This document shows, in pieces, positions 8,206 through 16,169 of a DNA stretch of 35,414 bases. Numbering within the stretch: position 1 is the stretch's first letter; each line of letters starts with the position of its first letter. Below the pieces are notes generated by a model, which ran no database searches, was not told where the DNA came from, and was given only the letters and a program-made list of their open reading frames with translations. The position numbers and the translations under genes are program-made. Origin of the DNA: Lachnospiraceae bacterium (GTDB lineage: Bacteria; Bacillota; Clostridia; Lachnospirales; Lachnospiraceae); the NCBI GenBank assembly GCA_900771955.1, contig CAAGPW010000052.1, forward strand, positions 1-35,414, written 5' to 3'.

Positions 8206-9606
8206 ATGTTAAATCTGATTACAGAAATTTCGAAATATCTGATGATATTTCTGGCGGCATTTTACACATATGAATGCTTTGCGGTATTCCGCAGTAAATA
8301 TGGAGACTATGAGAGAGAAAAAATATATAAGCGGCAGATGGCATGCGTGTATCTGATCCATCTGGATGCATTTCTTGTGCTGTTTGCGGCGACACTTGAT
8401 GTACAGATGATCGGAATGTATCTGGTTCAGCTTATTTTTCTGTTATCACTTCATTTTGGGTATACGGTGGTTTACAAAAAAAGCAACCATTCGGTTTTAA
8501 ATAATATGTGTATGCTTCTTGCAGTTGGTTTTATCATATTGACCAGACTGAATTTTGATAAGGCCAAAAAACAGTTTTTGATCGCGGTAGTTTCGGCGGG
8601 TGTTACATTTTTAATTCCGCTTATTATCAGAAAAGCGAGGGCATTGAGAAAATTCACCTGGCTTTACGCCGGAGTCGGTATCGCACTGCTCGGAGTGGTC
8701 GCGATTGCCGGTGCAGTCAGCTATGGAGCGAAGATTTCCTTTACGGTTGCCGGAATTACGTTACAGCCGTCCGAATTTATCAAGATATTATATGTCTTTT
8801 TTATTGCCGGGATGTTTTATGAATCAACAGAATTTTCGCAGGTAGTGAAGACAACGGCGATGGCAGCAATGCATGTGCTGATCCTCGTTGTATCAAAAGA
8901 CCTTGGCGGAGCGCTTATCTTTTTCATGGTCTACCTTGTGATGCTTTATGTGGCGACGAAAAAACTGCTCTATTTTGGAGGGGGACTTGCAGCAGGAGGA
9001 GCAGCAGCAGCGATTTCCTACAAAATATTCCGCCATGTCCGTGTGCGTGTCGTGGCATGGAAAAATCCGCTCGGGGTTATTGATAATGAAGGGTATCAGA
9101 TCTGTCAGTCCCTGTTTGCAATTGGAACCGGAGGATGGTTTGGCATGGGACTATATCAGGGGGTGCCAAATACCATTCCGGTCGTGGAGCAGGATTTTGT
9201 GTTTTCTGCGATCGCAGAGGAGCTGGGCGGTATATTTGCCCTGTGCCTGATCTTGATCTGCGTAAGCTGTGTGCTGATGTTTTTTAACATTGCCATGCAG
9301 ATGCGTGATGCCTACTATAAATATGTGGCACTCGGGCTCGGAACTGTGTACGGGTTTCAGGTATTTCTCACACTTGGCGGCGTGACGAAGTTTATCCCGT
9401 CTACCGGTGTGACACTTCCATTTGTAAGCTATGGCGGAAGTTCACTTTTATCGACATTTATCATATTTGCAATTATTCAGGGGCTCTATTTAAAGAAAGA
9501 GGATGAAGGAGAATTCCATGAAAAGAGACAAAAGGGATATGGGAAGCAGAAACCCAAGAGAAAACAGAAAAAAACAGGATTTGATGCGGAACTGGAAGAA
9601 TTCTAA
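8206..9606 (+). CDS. SEDS family peptidoglycan glycosyltransferase (FtsW/RodA/SpoVE)
   Basis: A 466-residue polytopic membrane protein of the SEDS family, which polymerises lipid II into glycan strands in partnership with a class B PBP. It has about ten membrane segments and the family landmarks: GITLQPSEFIKILYVFF in the middle, VSKDLGGALIFF, the basic FRHVRVRVVAWKNPLG loop, EGYQICQSLFAIGTGGWFGMG, the catalytic-region VEQDFVFSAIAEELGG, and FIPSTGVTLPFVSYGGSS near the end. The C-terminal tail of some 35 residues is hydrophilic and very basic, and its DNA overlaps the start of the PBP gene. Pairing with that PBP marks it as a RodA/FtsW-like elongation or division enzyme; sequence alone does not settle which. 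Confidence 0.92.
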   Translation: MLNLITEISKYLMIFLAAFYTYECFAVFRSKYGDYEREKIYKRQMACVYLIHLDAFLVLFAATLDVQMIGMYLVQLIFLLSLHFGYTVVYKKSNHSVLNNMCMLLAVGFIILTRLNFDKAKKQFLIAVVSAGVTFLIPLIIRKARALRKFTWLYAGVGIALLGVVAIAGAVSYGAKISFTVAGITLQPSEFIKILYVFFIAGMFYESTEFSQVVKTTAMAAMHVLILVVSKDLGGALIFFMVYLVMLYVATKKLLYFGGGLAAGGAAAAISYKIFRHVRVRVVAWKNPLGVIDNEGYQICQSLFAIGTGGWFGMGLYQGVPNTIPVVEQDFVFSAIAEELGGIFALCLILICVSCVLMFFNIAMQMRDAYYKYVALGLGTVYGFQVFLTLGGVTKFIPSTGVTLPFVSYGGSSLLSTFIIFAIIQGLYLKKEDEGEFHEKRQKGYGKQKPKRKQKKTGFDAELEEF

Positions 9607-11008
9607 AAACCGGGAGCTTACCGTGATCACGTACCTTTTTGTCGCTATTTTTGTCGCGCTGATCGGATACTTTGTGTATTTCGAAGCGGTAAAAAGCGAA
9701 GTGTTTATAAATAGTTCATATAATAAAAGGCAGGATCTGTTCGCAAAGACAGTGGTGCGCGGCGAGATTCTGGACCGGAACGGAAAGGTTCTTGCAGAGA
9801 CAGTTACGGACGCAAACGGAAAGGAAACGCGCAAGTACCCATATGGAAGGACGTTTGCCCATGTGGTCGGTTACGCAACAAATGGAAAATCGGGGATTGA
9901 ATCCGCTATGAATTTCCGCCTGCTGACTTCACATGCGTTTGTTTTCGAGCGCATTGGAAATGAGTTTAAGGGCGAAAAAAATATCGGAGACAATGTAGTG
10001 ACAACGCTGGATCTGAATCTCCAGCAGACAGCATATGATGCGCTGGGCAGTCATAACGGGGCGGTGATCGTGCTGGAACCGTCTACCGGAAAGATCCTGG
10101 CGATGGTGTCAAAGCCGGATTATGATCCGAATACGATTGCGGAAAAATGGGAGGAGATCACGTCGGCTGACAACACAGGCTCTGTGCTTGTAAACCGTGC
10201 GACGCAGGGACTGTATCCGCCGGGTTCTACATTTAAGATATTTACAACGCTTGAATATATCCGGGAAAATGCAGACTACACGAACTATCGTTTTACCTGC
10301 GACGGAGAATTTAAAAAAGATGATACGGTCATTCACTGCTATAACAATGATGTGCACGGGGAAGAGGATCTGCTTTCCTCTTTTTCCAATTCCTGTAATT
10401 CGTCCTATGCAAATTTGGGACTGATGCTTGACCCGGACAAATTTACCAAAACCTGCGAATCGCTGCTTTTTAACCAGAAACTTCCGTATATGTACGGTTA
10501 TAAGCAGAGCAGCTTCTCGTTAAAAAAGAGAGCGTCCACGCATGATGTCATGGAGACATCCATCGGGCAGGGGGAAACACTGGTGACGCCGCTTCATATG
10601 GCACTGGTGACATCTGCCATTGCGAATGACGGAGTCTTGATGAAGCCGTATCTGATCGATCACACGGAGAATTATGAAGGAAATGTGGTAAAGGAATATT
10701 CTTCCTCTGAATATGGAACACTTTTAACAAAAGAGGAAGCAGAGACAATGCAGAATTTTATGAAGACCGTGGTTCAGGAGGGAACCGGGCGCAAATTGAA
10801 AGGACAGAGCTATACGGCAGCCGGAAAGACAGGATCGGCGGAATACAGTGACGCGGATGATTCCAGTCATGCATGGTTCGTTGGTTATGCGCATCGTGAC
10901 GACAAAACAGATATCGCACTGGCGGTCGTGGTGGAAGGAGCCGGAGCCGGAAGTACCTATGCGGTTCCAGCAGCAAAGCAGATCTTTGATGCGTATTACA
11001 GTAATTAG
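9518..11008 (+). CDS. class B penicillin-binding protein (peptidoglycan D,D-transpeptidase)
   Basis: A 496-residue transpeptidase that cross-links peptidoglycan made by the SEDS partner encoded just upstream. A basic cytosolic tail (1-33) precedes one membrane segment (about 36-54). A short PBP-dimer-like region follows (KTVVRGEILDRNGKVLAET) and then the transpeptidase domain with all three active-site motifs: PPGSTFK (Ser237, Lys240), SCN (292-294) and KTGS (437-440). There are no PASTA repeats, and the length resembles the short PbpA-type enzymes of clostridia. The ATG at 9518 follows AAGGAG at a good distance, which makes the gene overlap the SEDS gene by 89 bases in another frame. In-frame ATGs at 9539 and 9584 are weaker alternatives. 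Confidence 0.92.
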   Translation: MKRDKRDMGSRNPRENRKKQDLMRNWKNSKNRELTVITYLFVAIFVALIGYFVYFEAVKSEVFINSSYNKRQDLFAKTVVRGEILDRNGKVLAETVTDANGKETRKYPYGRTFAHVVGYATNGKSGIESAMNFRLLTSHAFVFERIGNEFKGEKNIGDNVVTTLDLNLQQTAYDALGSHNGAVIVLEPSTGKILAMVSKPDYDPNTIAEKWEEITSADNTGSVLVNRATQGLYPPGSTFKIFTTLEYIRENADYTNYRFTCDGEFKKDDTVIHCYNNDVHGEEDLLSSFSNSCNSSYANLGLMLDPDKFTKTCESLLFNQKLPYMYGYKQSSFSLKKRASTHDVMETSIGQGETLVTPLHMALVTSAIANDGVLMKPYLIDHTENYEGNVVKEYSSSEYGTLLTKEEAETMQNFMKTVVQEGTGRKLKGQSYTAAGKTGSAEYSDADDSSHAWFVGYAHRDDKTDIALAVVVEGAGAGSTYAVPAAKQIFDAYYSN

Positions 11009-11034
11009 CCGGTAGCTGTATTTGGTTTGTTTTC

Positions 11035-11063
11035 TTGCAAGATAATGGGAAAAGAGGTATACT
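11035..11063 (+). promoter_or_regulatory. sigma-A promoter of the Nudix-gerW gene group
   Basis: TTGCAA at 11035-11040 and TATACT at 11058-11063 with a 17-base spacer. The predicted start near 11070 leaves a leader of about 36 bases to the ATG at 11106, which is preceded by AGGAGGG. It lies in the 97-base gap after the PBP gene and begins the unit that runs to the terminator at 13402. Confidence 0.75.
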
Positions 11064-11105
11064 AACTTTAGTTTATCGATTTTAACCACATCAGGAGGGA
11101 TTGCA

Positions 11106-11558
11106 ATGATCGAGGCAACAAGCTGTGGTGGTGTGGTAGTCTTTCGAGGCAAGATACTGGTCTTATATAAAAATTACCGGAACAAATACGAGGGATGGGT
11201 ATTGCCGAAAGGGACCGTAGAGCAGGGCGAGGAATATAAGCAGACAGCACTGCGTGAGGTACGTGAGGAGACCGGAGTGAGTGCATCCATCATCAAGTAT
11301 GTCGGCAAGAGCCGGTATTCTTTCACGGTTCCGGAGGACACGGTGGAGAAAGATGTCCACTGGTATCTGATGATGGCAGACAGTTATTACAGCAAGCCAC
11401 AGCGGGAAGAGTTTTTTGTGGATTCCGGATACTATAAATTCCATGAGGCATATCATCTGCTGAAGTTTGCGAATGAAAGGCAGATACTGGAGCAGGCCTA
11501 TCAGGAATATCTGGAGTTGAAACGCAGTAATTTATGGGGCAGCCATAAATATTTTTGA
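11106..11558 (+). CDS. Nudix hydrolase
   Basis: A 150-residue Nudix protein, a family that hydrolyses nucleoside diphosphates linked to another group. The Nudix box GX5EX7REVXEEXGV is complete: it starts at GTVEQGEEYKQTALREVREE (about residues 37-56) and continues TGV. The N-terminal SCGGVVVFRGKILVLYKNY and LPKGT before the box are typical of Ap4A-hydrolase/MutT-like members, but the substrate cannot be assigned from sequence. It is the first gene after the promoter at 11035 and stands 29 bases before the next gene. Confidence 0.88.
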   Translation: MIEATSCGGVVVFRGKILVLYKNYRNKYEGWVLPKGTVEQGEEYKQTALREVREETGVSASIIKYVGKSRYSFTVPEDTVEKDVHWYLMMADSYYSKPQREEFFVDSGYYKFHEAYHLLKFANERQILEQAYQEYLELKRSNLWGSHKYF

Positions 11559-11587
11559 AATTTGTTCGTGGAATATGAGGACTTTTC

Positions 11588-11944
11588 ATGAGATGGTATA
11601 AAAATCTATATGCAGGTGAGAGCATCGCACGTAAGAAAAACCGGATAAAATGGAAGATCATCCATAATGCGGGACAGATCGGAATCTATGTGATCGCGCT
11701 GCCGTCCAACCGGGAAAATCTTCTGGATCTGATTCCGGCGTGGGAATTGATGCAGAGGCATTATCCGAAAGGGCAGCTCTACATTATCGGGCTTGCCGGG
11801 AATTATGACGAAGCAGCAGAGCTTGCGGCAGCAATTATCTGTGAAGCATATGCCGAAACCGGAAGCTTTTGTGTGCGGGACTATATCAGCGAAAGGTGTG
11901 CGGAAGACGAAAAGGAGGGAATGACATGCAAATCCTCCTTCTGA
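11588..11944 (+). CDS. conserved-looking hypothetical protein next to the DUF2953/GerW genes
   Basis: A 118-residue protein that I do not recognise. It starts with a basic stretch (MRWYKNLYAGESIARKKNRI). A core follows that looks like alternating beta strands and helices (GQIGIYVIALPSNRENLLDL and GQLYIIGLAGNYDEAAELAA), which suggests a small alpha/beta domain. There is no signal peptide or membrane segment. GAGGA before the ATG and the coding-like composition support it as real. It ends 19 bases inside the next gene, whose ribosome binding site and start lie in its last codons, so translational coupling is likely. Function unknown; position suggests co-expression with envelope/spore genes. 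Confidence 0.75.
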   Translation: MRWYKNLYAGESIARKKNRIKWKIIHNAGQIGIYVIALPSNRENLLDLIPAWELMQRHYPKGQLYIIGLAGNYDEAAELAAAIICEAYAETGSFCVRDYISERCAEDEKEGMTCKSSF

Positions 11945-12876
11945 TTTTAAAAATAATCGGGATCATTTTGCTGGTTCTTCTCTGTATTCTGATTTTGCTG
12001 ATTCTGGCGGTATTGTTTGTGCCGGTTCGCTACCGGGCAGACGGGGAACTGCTGGAAGAAAAAAAGGCACATATTTCGGCAGGCTGGCTTTGGTTTGTTC
12101 TGCGTGCGGCGTGTATCATACAAAACAAAGAAGTAACCGTGCGGGTGCGGCTGTTTGGTTTCCCGGTGTTCTCTTATCCGAAGCAGGACAAACCGGAGCA
12201 TGACACGAAAAGGCGGGACAGGACACACAAAATGCGCCGGAAGAAAAAAGAAACAGGAGAAGCGGATACAGAACTGGAAGAGGAGATCCGGTATCTGACG
12301 GAATCCGCTCCGGAAAATAAAAATGTTTCAAAAACTCTGGATATTCCGGAAACAGCAAATATTTCAAAAACGGCAGATGTGGCAGCAGATACGACAGTGC
12401 AGCCAAGTGAGCCGGCAAAGACGAAAGCCGGCACAAAAAGCGCAAAGAATCGAAAAAAAAGAAGCCTGAAACGTATTTTGACAAAAATATGGCAGAAACT
12501 AAAACAGATCGGAAAAAATCTTGCACATATAAAAGAGATGATTTATGATGAAGATAACAGGTCGGCATTTGTTCATGGATGCAGGGAGATCCAGTATCTG
12601 CTGTGCCATTTTGGACCGAGAAGATTAAAGACGGATCTTGTGTTTGGAACAGGAGATCCGGCACATACGGGAGAAGTTCTCGGCGTAATCTGCATTTTCC
12701 CGGTTGTTTATCGGAACGAGATCCGGATTGTGCCTGATTTCGAGACAGATTCCTTCTATGCAAAGGGAACCTTTGAAGTGAAGGGACGTGTCCGCGTGAT
12801 ACATGCGCTTCTTTCCGGAATCCGTCTCTGGCGGGATAAAAATATACGAAAACTGATTCATAATATTGGAAAATAG
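11926..12876 (+). CDS. DUF2953 domain protein (YtfI-like)
   Basis: A 316-residue protein anchored by one long N-terminal membrane segment (about residues 3-31). A basic, low-complexity middle part (about 90-200, rich in Lys, Glu, Thr) separates it from a C-terminal conserved part with FVHGCREIQYLLCHFGPRR and DLVFGTGDPAHTGEVLGV, the DUF2953 signature. In Bacillus subtilis the related ytfI lies directly upstream of ytfJ (gerW), as here. Role unknown; the conserved neighbourhood suggests a part in spore envelope or germination. The ATG at 11926 is fixed by AAGGAGGG at 11912-11919; the reading frame extends further upstream but overlaps the previous gene without a ribosome binding site. Confidence 0.85.
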   Translation: MQILLLILKIIGIILLVLLCILILLILAVLFVPVRYRADGELLEEKKAHISAGWLWFVLRAACIIQNKEVTVRVRLFGFPVFSYPKQDKPEHDTKRRDRTHKMRRKKKETGEADTELEEEIRYLTESAPENKNVSKTLDIPETANISKTADVAADTTVQPSEPAKTKAGTKSAKNRKKRSLKRILTKIWQKLKQIGKNLAHIKEMIYDEDNRSAFVHGCREIQYLLCHFGPRRLKTDLVFGTGDPAHTGEVLGVICIFPVVYRNEIRIVPDFETDSFYAKGTFEVKGRVRVIHALLSGIRLWRDKNIRKLIHNIGK

Positions 12877-12896
12877 AAAAAACAGGAGGAAATCTT

Positions 12897-13358
12897 ATGG
12901 CAGACAATAATACATTTAATCAGACAGTGGAATCTTTATTTAAAGGAATGGACAGCTTTATCACGACCAAAACGGTAGTCGGAGATGCGATCCATATCGG
13001 GGATACGATCATTCTGCCACTCGTGGATGTTTCTTTCGGTGTGGCGGCCGGAGCGCTCACACAGGAGAAGAAGAACAACGGAGCCGGTGGTATGGGCGGA
13101 AAGATCACACCGAGTGCGGTTCTTGTGATCCAGAATGGTACGACAAAGCTGGTCAATATTAAAAATCAGGACGGCATTACAAAGGTGCTTGACATGGTGC
13201 CGGATTTCGTAAACCGGTTCACTTCAAAAAAAGACGAAAATAATGCGGCAGATGACACGGCAGTGGACGAGGAAGCAAAAAAGAAAGCGGGAGATGAGAT
13301 GGAAGATATCTTATCCGATGCGGTATCCGGGAAAAATACGGATCAGACAAATGCATAA
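12897..13358 (+). CDS. GerW family sporulation protein (YtfJ)
   Basis: A 153-residue member of the YtfJ/GerW family; in B. subtilis GerW is a forespore protein needed for normal germination. The family pattern is clear: an N-terminal helix (NQTVESLFKGMDSFITTKTV), then VVGDAIHIGDTIILPLVDVS and FGVAAGALTQEKKNNGAGGM with the glycine-rich stretch, and SAVLVIQNGTTKLVNI. The C-terminal 45 residues are acidic and low in complexity. AGGAGG precedes the ATG. It is the last gene before a strong terminator and lies 20 bases after the DUF2953 gene, the same order as ytfI-ytfJ. Confidence 0.9.
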   Translation: MADNNTFNQTVESLFKGMDSFITTKTVVGDAIHIGDTIILPLVDVSFGVAAGALTQEKKNNGAGGMGGKITPSAVLVIQNGTTKLVNIKNQDGITKVLDMVPDFVNRFTSKKDENNAADDTAVDEEAKKKAGDEMEDILSDAVSGKNTDQTNA

Positions 13359-13401
13359 AGAATCTGAAAGTGGGCAGAACTGGTATCAGAGACAAAAAAC
13401 G

Positions 13402-13432
13402 GGCATATCTTAGTAATAAGATATGCCTTTTT
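13402..13432 (+). terminator. intrinsic terminator after gerW
   Basis: A perfect 11-base-pair stem, GGCATATCTTA (13402-13412) with TAAGATATGCC (13417-13427), closes a GTAA loop and is followed directly by TTTTT. This is one of the clearest terminators in the window and ends the Nudix-to-gerW transcript. Confidence 0.9.
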
Positions 13433-13443
13433 GGTGTGATGTC

Positions 13444-13581
13444 ATGAAAAGAGTCTGTGGGTTTGCCTTATTCTTTGTGGCGGTGGGAATGATCCTCATG
13501 CTTCTTATCGCCAACGAGGTGATCGGAATTCTGCTGATCTGCGCCTGCCTGGTCCTCGGATATAATCTGTTCTGCTGCTGA
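13444..13581 (+). CDS. small two-helix membrane protein (45 residues)
   Basis: A 45-codon reading frame starting MKRVCGFALFFVAVGM and ending CCLVLGY-like hydrophobic sequence with a terminal Cys-Cys. Two hydrophobic stretches (about residues 5-22 and 26-43) separated by ANEV predict a hairpin in the membrane with a short basic N-terminus. It begins only 11 bases after the gerW terminator, has a weak ribosome binding site (GGTGTG) and no obvious promoter, so it may depend on read-through. Similar tiny hydrophobic proteins are common beside ytfJ-type genes in my memory of Lachnospiraceae, but I cannot confirm homology. Function unknown. Confidence 0.55.
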   Translation: MKRVCGFALFFVAVGMILMLLIANEVIGILLICACLVLGYNLFCC

Positions 13582-13619
13582 AAAGAGCAGGAGTAATTAT
13601 TGAAAACAGAAAAAGCCAA

Positions 13620-13649
13620 TAAAAAAGAACTGCCGTAATCGACAGTTCT
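13620..13649 (-). terminator. intrinsic terminator of rpmB
   Basis: Read on the minus strand, AGAACTGTCG (13649-13640) and CGGCAGTTCT (13635-13626) form a 10-base-pair stem (one G-T pair) with an ATTA loop, followed by TTTTT from the A-run at 13620-13625. It lies 12 bases after the rpmB stop codon. Confidence 0.85.
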
Positions 13650-13660
13650 AATCAATTCTC

Positions 13661-13846
13661 TTAAGCTCTTTCAACTTTTCCGGATTTCAAACAGGAAGTA
13701 CATACATAAAGTGTTTTCGGAGTTCCGTTTACTTTACATTTTACAGATTTGATGTTTGATTTCCACATTCTATTCGATCTTCTATGAGAATGGCTCACAT
13801 TGTTTCCGTAATGAGCGCCTTTTCCACAAACTGCACATTTTGCCAT
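13661..13846 (-). CDS. rpmB: 50S ribosomal protein L28, zinc-ribbon form
   Basis: L28 is a large-subunit ribosomal protein. The 61-residue sequence starts MAKCAVCGKGAHYGNNVSHS and has two CXXC pairs, Cys4/Cys7 and Cys49/Cys52, so it is the zinc-binding (C+) form rather than the cysteine-free paralogue some bacteria switch to under zinc shortage. The ATG at 13846 is chosen because it gives the family N-terminus and follows AAGGAGG; an in-frame ATG three codons upstream lies too close to that site. It is a single-gene unit with its own promoter and terminator, divergent from the asp23-like gene, the same arrangement as rpmB/yloU in B. subtilis. Confidence 0.97.
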   Translation of the reverse strand: MAKCAVCGKGAHYGNNVSHSHRRSNRMWKSNIKSVKCKVNGTPKTLYVCTSCLKSGKVERA

Positions 13847-13872
13847 CGCCAGCACCTCCTTGGAATATACTA

Positions 13873-13892
13873 AACCTGTTGTTGCTCAGGTT
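13873..13892 (-). promoter_or_regulatory. hairpin at the 5' end of the rpmB mRNA
   Basis: In the minus-strand leader, AACCTG (13892-13887) and CAGGTT (13878-13873) can pair around an 8-base loop. With transcription predicted to start near 13898, the hairpin would lie almost at the mRNA 5' end and upstream of the ribosome binding site. It could stabilise the message or be a target of autoregulation; both are inference. Confidence 0.35.
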
Positions 13893-13904
13893 CACAACGT
13901 GTAT

Positions 13905-13933
13905 ATAATAACAGAAACCAATATAAATTGCAA
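13905..13933 (-). promoter_or_regulatory. sigma-A promoter of rpmB
   Basis: On the minus strand TTGCAA (13933-13928) and TATTAT (13910-13905) are spaced by 17 bases. The start near 13898 gives a leader of about 52 bases before the ATG. Confidence 0.7.
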
Positions 13934-13972
13934 GGAAAAATTTGAAAAATTTATAAAATCGCGAAATTGCTG

Positions 13973-14001
13973 TTTCTTTTTTAAGGAAAACAGGTTATAA
14001 T
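13973..14001 (+). promoter_or_regulatory. probable promoter of the asp23-fakA-recG unit
   Basis: A perfect TATAAT at 13996-14001 has only a weak -35 candidate (TTTCTT, 13973-13978) at 17 bases. It lies about 65 bases upstream of the ATG at 14067, back to back with the rpmB promoter. The -10 is convincing; the -35 is not. Confidence 0.55.
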
Positions 14002-14066
14002 ATATCTCATACTGGAGTCAGTGCGGTGGGCATTGCGTAACCGGTAGATATTATGGAGGGCAAATT

Positions 14067-14426
14067 ATGAGAGGACAAATGGAAACTCAGTATGGAAAAA
14101 TCGTAATCGATCCAGACGTAATCGCGACTTATGCCGGCTCAGTGGCAGTGGAATGCTTCGGAATCGTCGGTATGGCTGCTGTAAATATGAAGGATGGCCT
14201 TGTAAAATTACTGAAAAGAGACTATCTCACACACGGTATCAATGTAGTTGTAAATGCAGACAATAAAATCACGATTGATTTTCATGTGATCATTTCTTAT
14301 GGGGTAAGCATCAGTACAGTATCTGATAACCTGATTGAGACAGTAAAATATAAAGTAGAAGAATTTACGGGAATGGAGATCGAAAAGATCAATATTTTCG
14401 TAGAAGGTGTCAGAGTAATTGATTAA
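14067..14426 (+). CDS. Asp23/Gls24 family protein (YloU-like)
   Basis: A 119-residue Asp23/Gls24 (DUF322) family protein. Family landmarks are YGKIVIDPDVIATYAGSVAVE, GIVGMAAVNMKDG, NADNKITIDFHVIISYGVSI and, at the end, EKINIFVEGVRVID. Members are linked to envelope stress, and the yloU type always sits before the DAK2 gene yloV, as here. No membrane segment is seen. GGAGG lies before the ATG. The molecular role is not known; location suggests a partner of the fatty acid kinase encoded next. Confidence 0.88.
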   Translation: MRGQMETQYGKIVIDPDVIATYAGSVAVECFGIVGMAAVNMKDGLVKLLKRDYLTHGINVVVNADNKITIDFHVIISYGVSISTVSDNLIETVKYKVEEFTGMEIEKINIFVEGVRVID

Positions 14427-14440
14427 GGAGGATTTTTAAG

Positions 14441-16156
14441 TTGGAAATCAATACAATAGATGCGTCCGTTCTGGCGAAGATGTTTCTGGCGGGAGCAAAA
14501 AATCTGGATGCGAAGAAAGAATGGATCAACGAATTAAATGTATTTCCGGTGCCGGACGGCGATACTGGAACCAATATGTCCATGACGATCATGTCAGCGG
14601 CAAAGGAAGTGAGTGCGCTGGAAAACCCGGATATGAAATCCCTTGCAAAGGCAATTTCTTCCGGATCTTTAAGAGGCGCCAGAGGTAATTCTGGTGTTAT
14701 CTTATCCCAGTTGTTCCGCGGATTTACAAAAGTGATCGCAGAGTATGATGTGATTGATGTAAATGTGCTTTGTGATGCACTTCAGAAAGCGGTTGAGACC
14801 GCATACAAGGCAGTTATGAAGCCGAAAGAGGGAACCATTCTTACTGTTGCAAAGGGCGGCGCAGACAAAGCGCTTGAGCTTGTGGATGAGACCGATGATC
14901 TGGTATTTTTTATCAGTGAAGTGATCAAAGAGGCAGACCGCGTGCTTGCAAAGACACCGGATATGCTCCCAGTATTGAAACAGGCTGGAGTGGTTGATTC
15001 CGGTGGACAGGGACTGGTTCAGGTATTAAAGGGCGGACTGGATTCCCTGATGGGCAAGGAGATCGACTATACGATCGAGGGCGCAGCGCCGAAGAAACAG
15101 ACTGAGAGCACAGGTGCGTCCAATTCCTATATTGATGCGCAGGCAAATCAGGAGATCAAATTTACCTACTGCACACAGTTTTTGATTATGCTCGACAAGC
15201 CGTTTGGCAGCAAAAAAGAAGACGAATTCAAGGCTTATCTGGAATCTATCGGGGATTCTATCGTGGTAGTGGCAGATGATGAGATCGTGAAGGTACATGT
15301 ACATACCAATGATCCGGGTATGGCGATGCAGCGTGCACTGACTTACGGAAGCCTGACGACGATCATCATTGAAAATATGAAGCTTGAGCGTGACGAAAAA
15401 GTTTCCGCAATGAAAGAAAAGGAAATGCAGGCAGCAGAGCTTCCCGAAGAAAAGAAAGAGACTGAACCACAGGAAGTCTCAGAACCGGCAGAACAAAAAG
15501 AGATGGGATTTATTTCCGTATCCATCGGGGAAGGCATCAATGAGATCTTCCGTGGACTTGGTGTGGATTATATTATCGAGGGTGGGCAGACCATGAATCC
15601 GAGCACGGAGGATATGTTAAATGCCATCGAGAAAGTAAATGCCAAGAATATCTTTATCCTGCCGAACAACAAAAATATTATTCTTGCGGCAAACCAGGCA
15701 GTGTCACTGGTAGAGGACAAAAATATCTTTGTGATCCCGACCAGAACCGTGCCACAGGGCATCACAGCTCTGATTAATTATATTCCGGAGTCATCCGCAG
15801 AGGAAAACGCAGAACGTATGACAGAGGAGCTTGACAATGTAAAGACCGGTCAGGTGACTTATGCAGTACGTGATACCGTGATTGATGACAAACAGATCAG
15901 ACAGGGCGACTACATGGGTATTGGTGATAAGACCATTCTTTCGGTTGGAGCCGATATGGAGACAGTGACCAAGGATATGGTGGAGCAGATGATCGACGAG
16001 GAATCTTCCATTATCTGTATCTATTATGGAGCAGATACAGATGAAGCGGCAGCAAATAAGCTGGCAGAAGACATTCAGGCAGACAATCCGGATGTTGAGA
16101 TCGAAGTTCACTTTGGCGGACAGCCGATTTATTACTATGTAATATCAGTGGAATAA
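14441..16156 (+). CDS. DAK2/DegV domain fatty acid kinase-like protein (YloV/FakA)
   Basis: A 571-residue member of the YloV/FakA family, the kinase that phosphorylates FakB-bound fatty acids for phospholipid synthesis. The N-terminal DhaL/DAK2 domain (about 1-200) has the Mg-ATP motif PVPDGDTGTNM (Asp39, Asp41) and GSLRGARGNSGVILSQLFRG, and VDSGGQGLVQVLKGG. A central linking part holds the conserved TYCTQFLI and VKVHVHTNDPG. The C-terminal DegV-like domain (from about 350) starts GFISVSIGEGINEIFRGLGV and includes PNNKNIILAANQAV. The start is a TTG at 14441 fixed by AAGGAGG (14425-14431); no ATG fits. The order yloU-yloV-recG is that of B. subtilis, without the sdaA genes found there. Confidence 0.9.
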   Translation: MEINTIDASVLAKMFLAGAKNLDAKKEWINELNVFPVPDGDTGTNMSMTIMSAAKEVSALENPDMKSLAKAISSGSLRGARGNSGVILSQLFRGFTKVIAEYDVIDVNVLCDALQKAVETAYKAVMKPKEGTILTVAKGGADKALELVDETDDLVFFISEVIKEADRVLAKTPDMLPVLKQAGVVDSGGQGLVQVLKGGLDSLMGKEIDYTIEGAAPKKQTESTGASNSYIDAQANQEIKFTYCTQFLIMLDKPFGSKKEDEFKAYLESIGDSIVVVADDEIVKVHVHTNDPGMAMQRALTYGSLTTIIIENMKLERDEKVSAMKEKEMQAAELPEEKKETEPQEVSEPAEQKEMGFISVSIGEGINEIFRGLGVDYIIEGGQTMNPSTEDMLNAIEKVNAKNIFILPNNKNIILAANQAVSLVEDKNIFVIPTRTVPQGITALINYIPESSAEENAERMTEELDNVKTGQVTYAVRDTVIDDKQIRQGDYMGIGDKTILSVGADMETVTKDMVEQMIDEESSIICIYYGADTDEAAANKLAEDIQADNPDVEIEVHFGGQPIYYYVISVE

Positions 16157-16169
16157 CAGGAGTATTGGA

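Noticed and set aside
12116..12907. A 263-codon open frame on the minus strand across the DUF2953 gene
   Set aside because: Opposite a real gene with its own strong start site; the composition (many Ser, Phe, Pro, Leu and Cys) is typical of a reverse-strand shadow.
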